From: Ochotona curzoniae
Taxonomy: Eukaryota; Chordata; Mammalia; Lagomorpha; Ochotonidae
Assembly: GCF_017591425.1 (NCBI RefSeq)
Contig: NW_024467120.1
Coordinates: forward strand, 11,718,001-11,782,000
Direction: 5' to 3'
Length of the DNA: 64,000 nucleotides
Part shown: positions 1 through 11,900 of the stretch, piece by piece
Numbering within the stretch: position 1 is the stretch's first letter
How the letters are laid out: the number at the start of each line of letters is the position of its first letter
Program-made: the position numbers and the translations under genes
The notes under the pieces: model-generated
Told to the model about the DNA's origin: nothing
Databases searched by the model: none
The model's input: the letters and a program-made list of their open reading frames with translations, nothing else

Positions 1-591
1 GGTAAATGCAATTAGTGTGGCTGCTTGCCTCAAGCCTCAGGCACCAGGCTTGCTAAAGAGGCAGGAGTTGAAATCCACACTTCCAGTCTCAGCTCTGGGA
101 ATGTTGGCCCTGTCCTTTCACACGGTCAGCCCATTGTACAAGATGGGGGAGAGGCCATGGAATAATTTTGGATTTCTGGCCAGGACCACACTCTGATGTT
201 TTTCAAAAGGTTCTTTGACTAAACATCAGACTCCAACAGCATGTTAAGGTGTTGGGCTGAAAATGGCATTCTGTTCTTACTTGGAAACCAATTTGTCAGT
301 GAGACTGGGCACTGTTTTGGAGTGTGACTTTGAGCTTTGTGCTCCATGCTACTAGGAATCCTTCTTTTACCCAAGACCCAAACAAGATCTCTGTCAGTTT
401 CTGCAAGCTGTGGCCCAGGACACAAGAGCTCTCACATGAAAGACAAATTTCCATGCAGACAAATCAGTGAGCAGAGTGGGATTTGTTAAAGTTAGAATGC
501 TCCTGTCTCAGCAGTTAGGATGACCTGGGAGCGGGGAGGGGGTCCGAGAGAGGAAAACCCAAGAAAATGGTTCAAGTGGAGTCTTTCTCTT
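1..591. other. No gene seen; unique-looking DNA upstream of TRIM38
   Basis: Short open frames here have no recognisable domain or codon bias. No promoter, exon or clear repeat was identified before the SINE that starts near 592. Confidence 0.4.
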
Positions 592-923
592 TTTTTAAAG
601 ATTGATTTTTGTTTTTATTGCAAAGTCAAATGTACAAAGAGGAGGAGAGACAGACAAGAAGATCTTCCATTCAATGATCCACTCCCAAGGGACCACAACA
701 GCTGGAGCTGCAAGCGTCTGAAGCCAGGACCCTGGAACCTCTTTCAGGATTCCTATGTAGGTGTAGGATCCCAAAGATTTGGGGCACCCTTGACTTGCCT
801 TCCCAGGCTACAAGCAGGGAGGTGGATAGGAAGCGAGGCTGCTGGGATTAGAACCAGCACCCATATGGGATCCCAGCGTATGCAAGGTGGAGACTTTAGC
901 TGCTAAGTTACTGTGCCGGGCCC
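592..923 (-). mobile_element. C-repeat SINE (CSINE), full length
   Basis: Reading the minus strand, it begins with a GGGCCC-type head at 923, carries the tRNA-like B-box region (GGTTCTAATCCC type), the conserved GGCCTGGGAAAGCAG block, and ends in a T-rich run on the plus strand near 592 (its A tail). Moderately diverged. Confidence 0.8.
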
Positions 924-1239
924 TCAAGTACAGTTGTTTCAACCACAATTGCAATTAACAGAATAATAGCTAGCCATGAACAAGGCAGTGTAAAACCCAT
1001 TAGAAGGCTAGCTTAACCTTTGGGTAACGTTTTTTTCTACTCTCATGATAAAGCTTGAAACTCAGAAGGATGCTGCAGCACATCGGTCTTCCTAAAAGCA
1101 CATTGCGTTAGAAATAAGCTTCTCTTACACTTATGGAGTCCAACTTGCTGCATCCAACCCGAATCCCTCCCCAAAAAGTACAGCCCCGACAACTCTGCAA
1201 AGCAGTAAATTTTCCTGAGGAGGTAGGTAAGCAGACTGG

Positions 1240-1530
1240 CTGGGGGTGGCATTTCTTTCCTTCAGAGCGACCCCGAGGTGAGGGTTATGTGGGTTTTTAT
1301 TAGAGAAAGTAAGTTATGCAGCCACACGAGGCAGCCAGGAGAGCAAGGGTTACTGGCAGGGCATGGTGGGCCTTGTGCTTTGAGCCACGAAGCAGGAAGC
1401 TAGCAAAGCGTTTTATACAGAAGTATAATGAGCAGGTTAGCCAACTTATGTAGGCCTAAAACAAAGTGACTCCATTTTGTGACTGGATTCCATGCCTTTT
1501 CTCATTTCTCTCCCTGATTCTACCTATTAG
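1240..1530 (-). mobile_element. Possible antisense LTR fragment
   Basis: A reverse-strand AATAAA (TTTATTAG near 1297) and an AAAATGGAGTCACTTTGT-like stretch on the minus strand resemble endogenous retroviral LTR sequence. No terminal repeats or target duplication were seen, so the assignment is weak. Confidence 0.3.
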
Positions 1531-1582
1531 CCTGTCACAATTTCACCATACTAGTTTCCTCTTTCTTATAACCCCTTTGATA

Positions 1583-1910
1583 GGGCCCAATGCAGTAGCC
1601 TAGAGGCAAAAGTTCTCGCCTTGCCATGCCAGGATCCCATATGGACACCAGTGTATATCCCTGCTGCTCCATTTCCTATCCAGCTTCCTACTTGTGGCCT
1701 GGGAACGTAGAAGAGGAGAGCCCAAAAGCCTTGGGACCCTTTACCCGCATGGGAGACCTGGAGGAAGTTTTGGATCCTGGCTTTGGATCAGCTCTGCTCT
1801 GGCTGCTGTGACAACTTGGGGGAGTGAACCAGAGGATGGAAGATCTTTCCCTGTGTTTCTTCTTCTCTCTGTAAATCTGTCTTTCCAATAAAAATAAATA
1901 AATCTTTAAC
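1583..1910 (+). mobile_element. C-repeat SINE (CSINE), full length
   Basis: Plus-strand copy that starts with GGGCCCAATGCAGTAGCC and ends in CCAATAAAAATAAATAAATC. It contains the usual central blocks for this family. Confidence 0.85.
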
Positions 1911-1980
1911 CCCAGTATAATCCTGGAGGTACCTTTGAGGCTTTGAAGTCTGCCACACTACCACCTGCTGAAAGGGTAAT

Positions 1981-2483
1981 TGTTGTGCCGGTTTTTGAAA
2001 TCCCCAGATAATCATCAAGTCTGAAGTCGGTGCTGAGGCAAAAAGGTGGTTTATTCAGGTTAGCCTAGGTCTCCCAGCCACAGCCAAGGCTGCTAGGATC
2101 CACCAGGAGGACAAAAGAAGTGCGAGCCAGAAGAGAGAGCCCAAGCCCCCAGTTCTTATACATTTCGGGCTATTAATTATACAGTCATGATTTAGCAGGC
2201 TTCTATTGGTGGGTTTGAAACAAGCAACTTTCAAAAAGTACAAATCGATGAGCTATTGGGCAGTGAATCTTATCAAACACCAGGTACCTCCTTTCTGAGG
2301 AGTGGTCTGCCTACGTGACCTGCCAGGTGTCCTGCCGGGTGTCACGTAGACTATCAGGCCTGAGGTTCACACAGCCCCCGGCCAAGCCATTAAGGCAGAA
2401 TCACGAAAGGCAGAAAACGCCTAGGTTCTTCATAATGTTCTTTTCACCCTAAAAGTGTGTCCTCATTGTTTCAATCGGCACCA
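1981..2483 (-). mobile_element. Probable solo LTR of an endogenous retrovirus, antisense
   Basis: The plus strand begins TGTTGTGCCG and ends CGGCACCA, so the ends are inverted copies with the TG...CA form typical of LTRs. On the minus strand there is a TATA-like site near 2155-2160 and an AATAAA at 2050-2055 (read as TTTATT), in the order expected for U3-R-U5. No internal retroviral coding sequence is present. A target-site duplication was not found by eye. Confidence 0.45.
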
Positions 2484-2680
2484 GGCGCAGGGACGGGATT
2501 TTCTGTAATAGTCCCAGGCATGGGGCTTCCCACGGGATGCACTTCCGGTTGGAAGCGGGAAGAGACTCTCACTCAGTCCTGGGTGTGACTCTGGCTACTG
2601 AGACCCATCTGTGCAGCAGAGGTTTGGCACCGTGACTAGGTCCTCATCCCAAAGCAGATTTCTCTGTGCGTCTGTCCCTG

Positions 2681-2975
2681 TTTTTTTTTTTTTTTTGGAA
2701 AGTCAGATTTACAGAGAGAAGGAGAGATAGATCCTCATCCGCTGGTTCACTCTCCAAGCGGCTGCAACTACTGGAGCTGAGTTGAAGCCAGGAGCCTCCT
2801 CCTCTCCCACGGACGTGCAGAGCCCCAAGGCCCTGGGCTGTCCTCCACTGTCCTCCCAGGCACACGCAGCGAGCTGGATGGGAAGTGGAGAAGCTAGGAC
2901 ATGAACCGACATGCACATGGGATCCCGGCGCATGCAAGGAGAGGATCTCAGCCACCAGGCTACTGTATTGGGCCC
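2681..2975 (-). mobile_element. C-repeat SINE (CSINE)
   Basis: A T run at 2681-2696 is followed by GGAAAGTCAGATTTACAGAG and the element closes with TTGGGCCC at 2975. It lies ~200 bp upstream of the TRIM38 CpG island. Confidence 0.8.
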
Positions 2976-3169
2976 TGTCCCTGCCTTTTATTATGAAGAA
3001 AATGTGAGCCCTGCAGTGAGCGAGCAAATGAAGGACAGCACAGGGCCAGGGCCGAGGTGCCCAGATGGGTGTTGCAAGCTCTGCTGTTCCCACCAGTTCT
3101 TCCGCCCGACCCTGACAGCAGTTAGAAACAGCAGGAAGGGCTCGTGGATTCCAAGGGGAGGAGGGTGGC

Positions 3170-3700
3170 AAGAGCAGTCAGTCCTCCGCTGTTGAGTGTG
3201 TGATCCTGGCCGACTGTCCACCGTCGGTGGTGCTCTGTGCTGGGTCCTACGACCGTTCCGTGCGTTGTCGGCCGGTCCCCTTCTTCTGGCGGGCCCGTAC
3301 GCGACGGCCGTCCTTCCAGCGTTCTCCCCTCCTCCCAGAAGCAACCGAGGGCAGGAGCTCGGCGCCGCGCTGCTGCTCCGCTCTTGCAGGCCCCGCCTCC
3401 GCCGCCTGCCAAGGTAGTTTCGCTTCGGCGTTTCCCCTCTTCACCACTTCCCATCCGGGGCCCCGGGGAGCGGCGGCCGGCCGGCGGCGGCCCGGCACGT
3501 GGCGCGGTGGGCGCGGGGCGGCCGAGGGCCGGCGGGTGAGGGGGCCGCGGCCTGCACCTGTGGGGGCGCGGGGCGGCGGGGCGGCGGCGGCGGGCGTTCC
3601 TCATGCCGCGCCCTTTCTCGCCCTCCTCAGCTTTCGGTTTCTTCGGAAACCCTCGCCGGACTTGGGACGGGCTGGGATTTTCGGTGAGTGAGGCGGCGGG
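3170..3700 (+). promoter_or_regulatory. TRIM38: CpG-island promoter of TRIM38 with ISRE-like sites
   Basis: This is a dense G+C and CpG-rich block, quite unlike the flanking DNA. No TATA box is evident. At 3632-3641 the sequence TTTCGGTTTC reads GAAACCGAAA on the minus strand, a perfect match to the GAAANNGAAA core of the interferon-stimulated response element. AGTTTCGCTTC at 3416-3426 is a second near match. TRIM38 is known to be interferon-induced, so these are plausible ISGF3/IRF sites. The first splice donor lies at the 3' edge of the island. Confidence 0.65.
3560..3683 (+). other. TRIM38: TRIM38 non-coding first exon (3' part)
   Basis: A strong donor, TTTTCG/GTGAGTGAGG, sits at 3683/3684 at the edge of the CpG island, 2.3 kb before the start-codon exon. 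The transcription start is not visible from sequence, so the 5' limit given is arbitrary. A cDNA or CAGE read would fix it. Confidence 0.5.
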
Positions 3701-4650
3701 ACTGGCTACCCCCAGCCCACGTCTAGGCGTTACCAACAGGGAGCATCTCCTCCCGCTGCTCTGCCAGGAAGGGCCCTTCGTGGTTCTCGGGGGTCAGGTT
3801 CTCCAGGAAGGCACCCAGTCCTCACAAGGAAGTCCGGTGCCCGCCCTCTTGTTTTTGTTTTGTTTGTTTTTTTGAGGAAAGCAGCCTCTCGGGTGGGCGA
3901 TGATAGTTGAATTCTTGGGTGCCGTTCCAGGCCCTGTCACCTCTTGGTCCTCACCCCGTGCTGCCTGTGTTCCCCTAAGGCTTCTGGCCGCGGACACACT
4001 CCCTCGGGGCCCCAGGGGAAAGCAGCTGTGTGGGCCACCCACGGGGCGTGCCTCCTGGGCTCCTGGGTGTGAGGCAGCCCCTGGACCCCTGGCGTCCTGC
4101 CGCCTGACCGGCCTCCCTGCCTCCTCCCTGGCATCCCGGGCTCTTCAACTTCGCTTGTTCCTATTTCCCTGAACTTCTGGGAGACAGCCTGGCGGACCCT
4201 GACCCCAAACCCTCTCCAGCCCTCCTGCCTTCAGGTTCTTTTTGGTTCCTGGGCTTGCCTTGCTTGTTTTCCTCTTGCTTGAGTGGCTCTCAGCTGTGAC
4301 TATTTCTTATGGGGCCAAGGCTGGGATGGAGTCACAGTGATTGTTCTAGTAGAATTCGTTTTAGACATCCGAGATACTTAGTGTTGCTCCCTGTTATGAG
4401 GAAGTCATCCCGGAGCTAACTATTGCAGATGTTCCTTATTTTGGTCATGGTCTCCCTTTCCCTCTGAGGTCTGTGTTACAGTGGTTTCTAGGCAGAGGCC
4501 TGTCTTTCTCAGCACTTAACCCCAGAGAACTTGCTTGATAATCTTCTGTACTGGACTTAGGCTGTCTTGTAGCTGCTGGCTGAGACACTGAATTTGAAAC
4601 CTTGTTTAATTTTCATTCAGTCATTATTATTATTATTTTGATTTATTTAC

Positions 4651-4945
4651 GGGTCCGGCGCAGTCACCTAAAGTCCTTCCTTGAATGCACCAAAATCCCA
4701 TACGGATCCCAGTTTGTGTCCCAGCTGCTGTACTTGCCATACAGCTCCCTGCTTGTGACCTGGGAAAGCAGTCGAGGAAGGCCCAAAGCCTAAAGACACC
4801 CTGTACCTGTGTAGGAGACCTGAAGAGGCTCCTGGCTCCTGGCTTGGGATCAGCTCACTCTGGCCGTTGTGGCCACTTGGGAAGTGAACCATTGGGTGGA
4901 AGCTCTTTGTCTCTCCTTCTTTCTCTATAAAATATACCTGCCAAA
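4651..4945 (+). mobile_element. C-repeat SINE, lacking its A tail
   Basis: It starts GGGTCCGGCGCAGTCACC and follows the family consensus, but the 3' end is degraded and no AATAAA remains. It is the only sense-strand SINE inside TRIM38. Confidence 0.75.
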
Positions 4946-5019
4946 TAATTTACTTATTTTTATTGAAATAATATTCATTTATTTTATTGAAATATTCAAA
5001 TAATTTATTTGTATTGAAA

Positions 5020-5332
5020 TAATTCATTTATTTTCATTGAAAGACTTACAGAGAGAGAAGGAGAGACAGAAAAAGATATTCCATCCACTGGTTCACTCCC
5101 CAAGTGGCCACAATGGCCAGAACTGAGCTGAACCCAGGAGGCAGGAGCTTCTTCAGGTTCTCCCACAAAGGTGCAGGGTGTCTTAAGGCTTTGGGCCCTC
5201 CTCAACTGCTTTCCCAGGCTCCAAGCAGGGAGCTGTATGGCAAATGGAGCAGTCAGGATTAGAACTAGCATCCATAAGGGATGCTGGCACCACAGATGGA
5301 GGCTTAGCCTACTATGCCATGACATGGGTCCT
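5020..5332 (-). mobile_element. Older C-repeat SINE variant
   Basis: The antisense A tail lies in an AT-rich run near 5020-5040, then GAAAGACTTACAGAGAGAGA, and it ends GACATGGGTCC. The 5' half differs from the young consensus, which suggests an older subfamily. Confidence 0.7.
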
Positions 5333-5965
5333 ATCCAGTTAAATATCAATAATGGCATAATAAATATAGCTATTAAGCACTCTAAATTTCAATACATTTG
5401 TTTAGCAGCATTTTATTTCCTGACCCTCCTTTCTAGCCTTAGAATCCACTGCATCCTCCTCCTGTTTTTAGCTTTTAATGAAGAAAAGCTAAGCTACAGG
5501 TGGATGATCGGATGAGATCCCAGAAAAGAGAATTTGTTTCTGCCTGACTTCATGTAAAAAAAAAAAAAAAAGGTCGAGTCAGTACCCAAGAAACCTGCTT
5601 AATCACCTTTCACTGTACCTTCCTTCCTCCCCCCGCCCTTTTTTTCCCTTTACAAAGCCCTCTAGTTGACTTGCAAAAGGGGAAAGGACCATTGATGAGG
5701 CCACAGAGTTCATCTTATTTTCTAATAACATGTTGTACCATCTCAGTGCATTGGCTTTTGCCTCCAGTGTATCCAACAGACCCAACATCATTTCATTCCA
5801 TAGCATTGCCTCTTTCTAGAAAGAAGTTTTTGAGAGTCAAGGAGACTGAGCAGCTAGCTTGTTACAGAGAGAGGCTTAGGTGAGGTGTATTCCCATCACG
5901 ATGGAAAATTCAGTCTGCATTTTTTCCACCTCCAGCTCCAGTATTGAAGCTTTTCAGGAGGAGCC

Positions 5966-8900
5966 ATGGCCTCAGCCCCCAGCACCAAGAGGATGAGGGA
6001 GGAAGCCACCTGCTCCATCTGCCTGAACCTAATGATGGATCCGATGAGTGTCACCTGTGGACACAGCTACTGCTGCAGGTGCATCACAGATTTCCTTAAT
6101 AACCTAAGGCAGCTCCAACATCTGCAGAAGGTATTCCCTTGCCCCCAGTGTCGAGCCCTGTGTTCCATGGAAAGTCTCCGGCCCAACAAGCAGCTGGGAA
6201 ACCTCATTGAAGCTATCAAGGAGATGGAGCAGGGGATATCATGTGGTGAGCACGGGGAGCAGCTGCAGCTGTTCTGTGAGGACGATGGCCAGCTTATCTG
6301 CTGGCGCTGTGAGCGGACATCACATCACCAAGGGCACACCACAGCCTTGGTGGAGGACGTGTGCCATGGCTACAGGGTGAGTCTGTGGGCTGGGTGCCCA
6401 TGCTATTATTCCACAGCTCCTGAGAATGTTCAGCTTCCTTCCTGGTCAATAGCCTTGAAAACCAGCTTCTAAAAGGCCATCTTTTGGAAATTAGTTTACG
6501 GTAGGGGCTTGCAGAGTCCAAACCTGCCTTTGAGTATCATGGTCAGACCCCTGCCTCCCGTTTTTTTTTTTTTTTTTTAAGATTTATTTATTTTTATTGG
6601 AAAAGTAAATTTGCAAAGAGAAGGAAACACAAAGATCTTTGGTCTGCTGGTTCACTCCTTAAAGTGGCCACAATGACCAGGGCTGAGCTGAGCTGTTTTG
6701 AAGCCAGGAGCTTCCTCCAGTCCTCCCATGTGGGTTCAGGGTCCCAAGGCTTTGGTCCATCCTCTGCTGCTTTCCCAGACCACAAGCAGGGAGCTGGATG
6801 GGAAGTGGAGCAGCTGGACACGAACTGGCGCCCATATGGGATCCTGGTGCTTCCAAGGTGTGGATTCAGCCACTAAGCCGTTATGCTGGGCCCTGTCCTG
6901 AGGCACACTTGTTATAGTGACCTTGATACTGTCGGTCCTCAGACTCTGCATAATGTGCTTGCCTCATAATGTGCATGCAATTTGAGAATGCCCAGCATGC
7001 AAGATACTTTTGGTAGGGACTCAAATAAAAAAGAGAGAAAGAGCCCACCTCCTCATGTCAGGCAGTCTAGTAGTGAAGACCAACCAGCCAAAGTGCCTGC
7101 CTTACTGTCCAGAGCTCTCCACGGTTTTTGTGATTGGAACAGGTGTTAGGGAGTGATTCATCCCAAAAAGTAGCTCTTGAAGGACATGTGAAACTAGCCT
7201 ACAGGCCACCTGTGCTAGCAGAAGCATAACCTGAGGAGGCTTCTTCACTTGCCAGGGGTGTGTAGGGGAACTTATAGGTGATCACATGAAAAATAAGGTT
7301 GAGCCCAAGACCTTAGTGTCAGCTTCCAACCTAAATCCTCACCCAGGGTGGTATCTTCCACTTGGGGATTTTTGTTGGGGAATGAAAGTCAGGAACGTGG
7401 AAAAGATTGTGTTAGCACCATTAAAGTAGAAGGTGCTACAAGTGAGTAAGTGAAAAAATTTTTAAGATTTATTTATTTTTATTGGAAAGTCAGATATATA
7501 GAGAGGAAAATCTTCCATCTGATAATTCATTCCCCAAATGATCACAATGGCCTGTGCTGAGCCAATCCGAAGCCAGGAACCAGGAACTTCCTCCAGGTCT
7601 CCCACATAGGTGCAGGGTCCCAAGGCTTTGGGCTGTCCTCAACTACTTTCCCAGGCCGCAAGCAGGGAGCTGGATGGGAAGTGGGGCTGCCAGGATTAAA
7701 ACCAGCTCCCATATGGGATCCTGGCGCATTCCATGTGAAGACATTAACCGATAGGCCACCGTGCTCGACCGAAGAAGTGAAATTAAAACTCATATTACCA
7801 TAGAAGAGGGTAATGGAGAGGACAATTCAGATGAGATTCCAGAAGAGTCAGGCTTGGAAATGGCAGGCCGGGGAGGCAGATGTGGAGGGAGAGGTCTGCG
7901 GTAACATCCTGCTGCCTCAAGAGTGTGCACGGAAGGGACTTTAGCTGTGGTAGAGTGAGTGACACTGGGAAGACAGTGTAAGAAGTTATCATAGCTCCCC
8001 CTCCTCCATGAACTGTTTTTAATAACTTTGCCTGGCATCTTGTTCTGCAACGTACAAATGATGTTAAAATTGTACTGCATATACACCCTTCAACTCATGG
8101 TGTGGCAGAGCATAAGAACTTGATAAATACCTTGCTGTTTTACACATCTTGGAGGGAGGGTCTCCATTAGAAGCCTAAAGCAGGGCTGAATAGAACAACT
8201 TCTACTCATTGTTTTCATTCAGGAAAAGATCCAGAAAGCTGTGACACAATTAAAGAAACTCGAAGAGGAGTGTACGGATCAGAAGAAATTCATGACCATG
8301 CAAATAACTAAATGGAAGGTAAATATGAGTTCTTTGATAATCAAGCTATTTTCTACTCTAGAGTTGAGATATAAGAGGTTATTGGGGCAAAGGGCAATAA
8401 TGGTCTGTATCCATTAAACCTGACCAAATAGATGAAATGCCATGAAATCATACTCGGCATAGCCTAAATACCCACGTCCCTGGGAATTTCTCACCAGTCC
8501 TTTCAGTCTTTCAGTAGTAATTGGAATTCCTGATTCTTCAATCAGGAGAAGCAGAATTAGTGTGTCTGTTTCCCCAGAGCCGGCCTTAACTTAGTTTGGA
8601 TTTTAAATTCTTGAAACTGCCTTCCTGGTCTGTAGACCTTAGCCTTACTGTTTGGCATGTTTACCATGGTTCAGGGTCTCAGCTCTGCAGGTTCAGAAGC
8701 CCCAGAAAACAGGCTCACTCTGATTAAGTTCATATCAGGCTCAGGAGGCTGAGAAAGGCAATGCTTGATTTATAAAAAATATCATAAATGTTTCTAGAAC
8801 CTATACACTTTTAACTGCAAACTAAAGGGTCTCTCAGACTATTTTCAGGGCTGTCCAGCCCCTACATTCTTGGAGGCATATTCCTTTATGGAAATTTGTA

Positions 8901-11900
8901 GAAAACACTAGCTAGAAGTTATATTCTATAGGCCAGTGAGACATTTTGTCAGTTTCAAGGTTTCCCCAAGCTCTACCCTAATCTTTTATGCATGGCTGTT
9001 GAACTTGAGTCCCAGAGGACACTCTGCTCCTTCCTTCCTTTCTGGGATCTCTGGTAGTGGTAAGACCACGATTATAATTAACCTACACGGAAGCCGCATT
9101 AACACAAGGGTAAACACTGCACCTGTCTCCTATATAAAAGTTTCCCTTGATCTTGAATCAGTGATTCTTCTAATGCACTGTCAAGTCATTGAAACTATCA
9201 TATAGGAACCTAGAAAGTTCTAATGGAAATTGCAATTCTGTGTATTCTCAAGTGAAAACAAAAACTTTTAAGATGTATCATTTGGTTTCTGTGGGTTATA
9301 ACCACAACCCTAAATTATTTTAACCATGGTAAAACCTTTAGTCATATAAATAAAACCTTTTAACCATAATAAAAACTGCCACACCCAGCCCACCCCCTGC
9401 TAGGTCTCCTGGACTCTGTCAGGCTGCTTGTCATCAGATCCAATCTTAATGGAGTTGGCTTGCAGACTCTTGTTGCTGCATTCCCATAGGCTCCAAGATA
9501 CTTTTTTATGTCTCAAGACCTTTATCCATGTAACTGATAATGTATTTGAACTTGGTCCTGGTTCCATAGTTACATTATCCACAATCTCCTGTCCCAACCC
9601 TCTTCTGCGCCTTAGTGGAAGAAGGAGATTCTAGTGAATCCAGGTAACCTCACAGCATCTGGGCCTACTGCTAGCCACATCTCTGGACCAGGAAGCTAGG
9701 AACATTCTTGCAGTATGAATGACAGGGAGAATAATACTATAATTATTGATCATACTTTTTCAGTACTTTGTTGTTGTTGCTAAGATGAGGAGTTTTTGTT
9801 TGTTTTTAACATGGATTTACTGATTTTAAAAATAGACTTACAGAGAGTGAAAGGCAGAGGTATGTTCCATTGTCTAGTTCACTCCAAATGATGCCAATAG
9901 CTGGGGCTGGGCCAGGCTGAAACTAAGAACCTGGAACTCCATCTAGGTTTACCACGTGCATCCTGGGTCTCAAGTGCTTGAGTCATCTTTTGTTGACTTC
10001 CAGATGCATTAGCAGGGAGTTGGATTGAAAGTGGAGAAGTCAGAACTTGAACCAGGTGCCCACATAGGATGCTAGCTGGATTGGAAGTAGAGCAGCAGGA
10101 ACTTCAACGCATACTCTAGGCAGCAGCATAACCTACTGAACTGAAACACCAGCCCCTTGTTTTCAGTTGTTTTTATGGGAAGATGGACATACCATATTAC
10201 TGTTTAGAAGTGTTAAATACCTTTATGTGGTGAATCAGCATCCATTTCTACCATGTTTTCATTTTCCAAACTGTACCTTTGTATTCGTTAATCGCTAACT
10301 CAGTCTCTCTTTCTCCCAGCATTTAGTAACCACAATTGGGTGGTGAATTGAATTGCTTGAGACACCTCATGAGTGGCCCTCAAAAAGTTTATGAGAAGTG
10401 TGCATTATTACAAAGTTACACCTGGATTTCAAAAATGTTTTGTATCAAAGTAATTCTATTTTCCATGAAGTTTTTGAAGTCCCTGTCTGTAAATGAAATC
10501 TTAGAATATTTGTCTTTTTTTTTTCTAATACATTTCATATAGCAGAACACCTCCAACGCTCATCCATATTGTAATATGCGTGAGATATTCATTCCTTTTA
10601 TTTTAACAGCTGAATAGTATTCCACTGTGTCTGCAAACCACATTTTGTTTGTTGCGTTGTTTAAGGATAGATATTTAGCTTTTTCCAGCTTTTGGCTGTA
10701 TGCTTTCTTCTTGCCTTCCTTCCTCTCTCCCCTTCTTTCATTCCTTCCTCCCCTTCTAAAACAGAGTGATAGAAAAGATGAGAGAAAGATCTTCCTTTCA
10801 CTGGTTCACTCCCCAGATGCCTACACCAGTTAGGGTTGGGTCAAACTAAAACCTAGGGCCAGGTCTCCTTGTGTAGGTGACAGGGGCCTCCTAGCTGGAT
10901 CCCAGCACCCTGGCACATTTGGAATGTCAGCATCACAAGCAGCGACTTAATCTGTGATACTTTCTTAATTCCAGGAGAAGATAGAGACTCGAAGACAGAA
11001 GATCCGGTGTGATTTCGAGGCTCTCCAGATGTTTCTTCAAAAAGAGCAGGCATCTTACCTCTGGAGGCTGGAGAAAGAGGAAAAGCAGCTTTTGAGAAAG
11101 CTGCGGGACGGGGAAGCCAGCCTAGAGAAGCAGAGCCAGGAACTCAGGAACCACATCCAGGGGCTGGAGGAAAGATGTCAGGGTCCACCCCAGAAACTGT
11201 TGAAGGTGAGGCTGTGACCTGGTGCAGTGGAGAAACTGGGGCCCTGACAGGGGACCTGCCAACAGTTGGCGGTGGCACACTCACGTGAGGGTGTATGTCA
11301 GTTTTGTCAGGCTGGTCTCATTTGTTTTTTATTTTTAAAGATTTTGTTTTACTTCAAAGTCAGAATTACAGAGAGAGAGAGAGAGAGATATTTCCCATCT
11401 GCTGGTTCACTCCCCAGATGGTCACTATGGCCAGAGCTGGAACAGTTAGAGCTGGGAACCAGGAGCTACTTCTGTTTCTCCCACATGGGTGCAGAGCCCT
11501 GAGGACCTGAGTCATTCTCTACTGCTTTCCCAGGCCACTAACAGGGAACTGGATTAAAAAATGGAGCAGCCTGGATACACTGGCATCCCTGTGGGATTCT
11601 GGTATCACAGGTGGAGGAGTAGCTTGCTGTGCCACTGCACTAGTTCCCAGACCTCGTTCATTTACAGGGCCCCTTCAAGTTTGTTAGAAAACTGTCCCTC
11701 CTCTGAGTGTAGAGTGGCCAGGCAGATCACAGGGTAACTTTTGCCACCATTAGTTCCTGGATCCATGTGCACAGAATTCTGGTTGTCCAGATTCTCTCAC
11801 AGAATACTATAGGAGACCAAGTAACAACCAAATGAGCAGTCATCTTTTTGGGATTCACTCGTGGAGCTCCTGCTCCAGAGCTGTGCTGGGGCTTTCTGAC

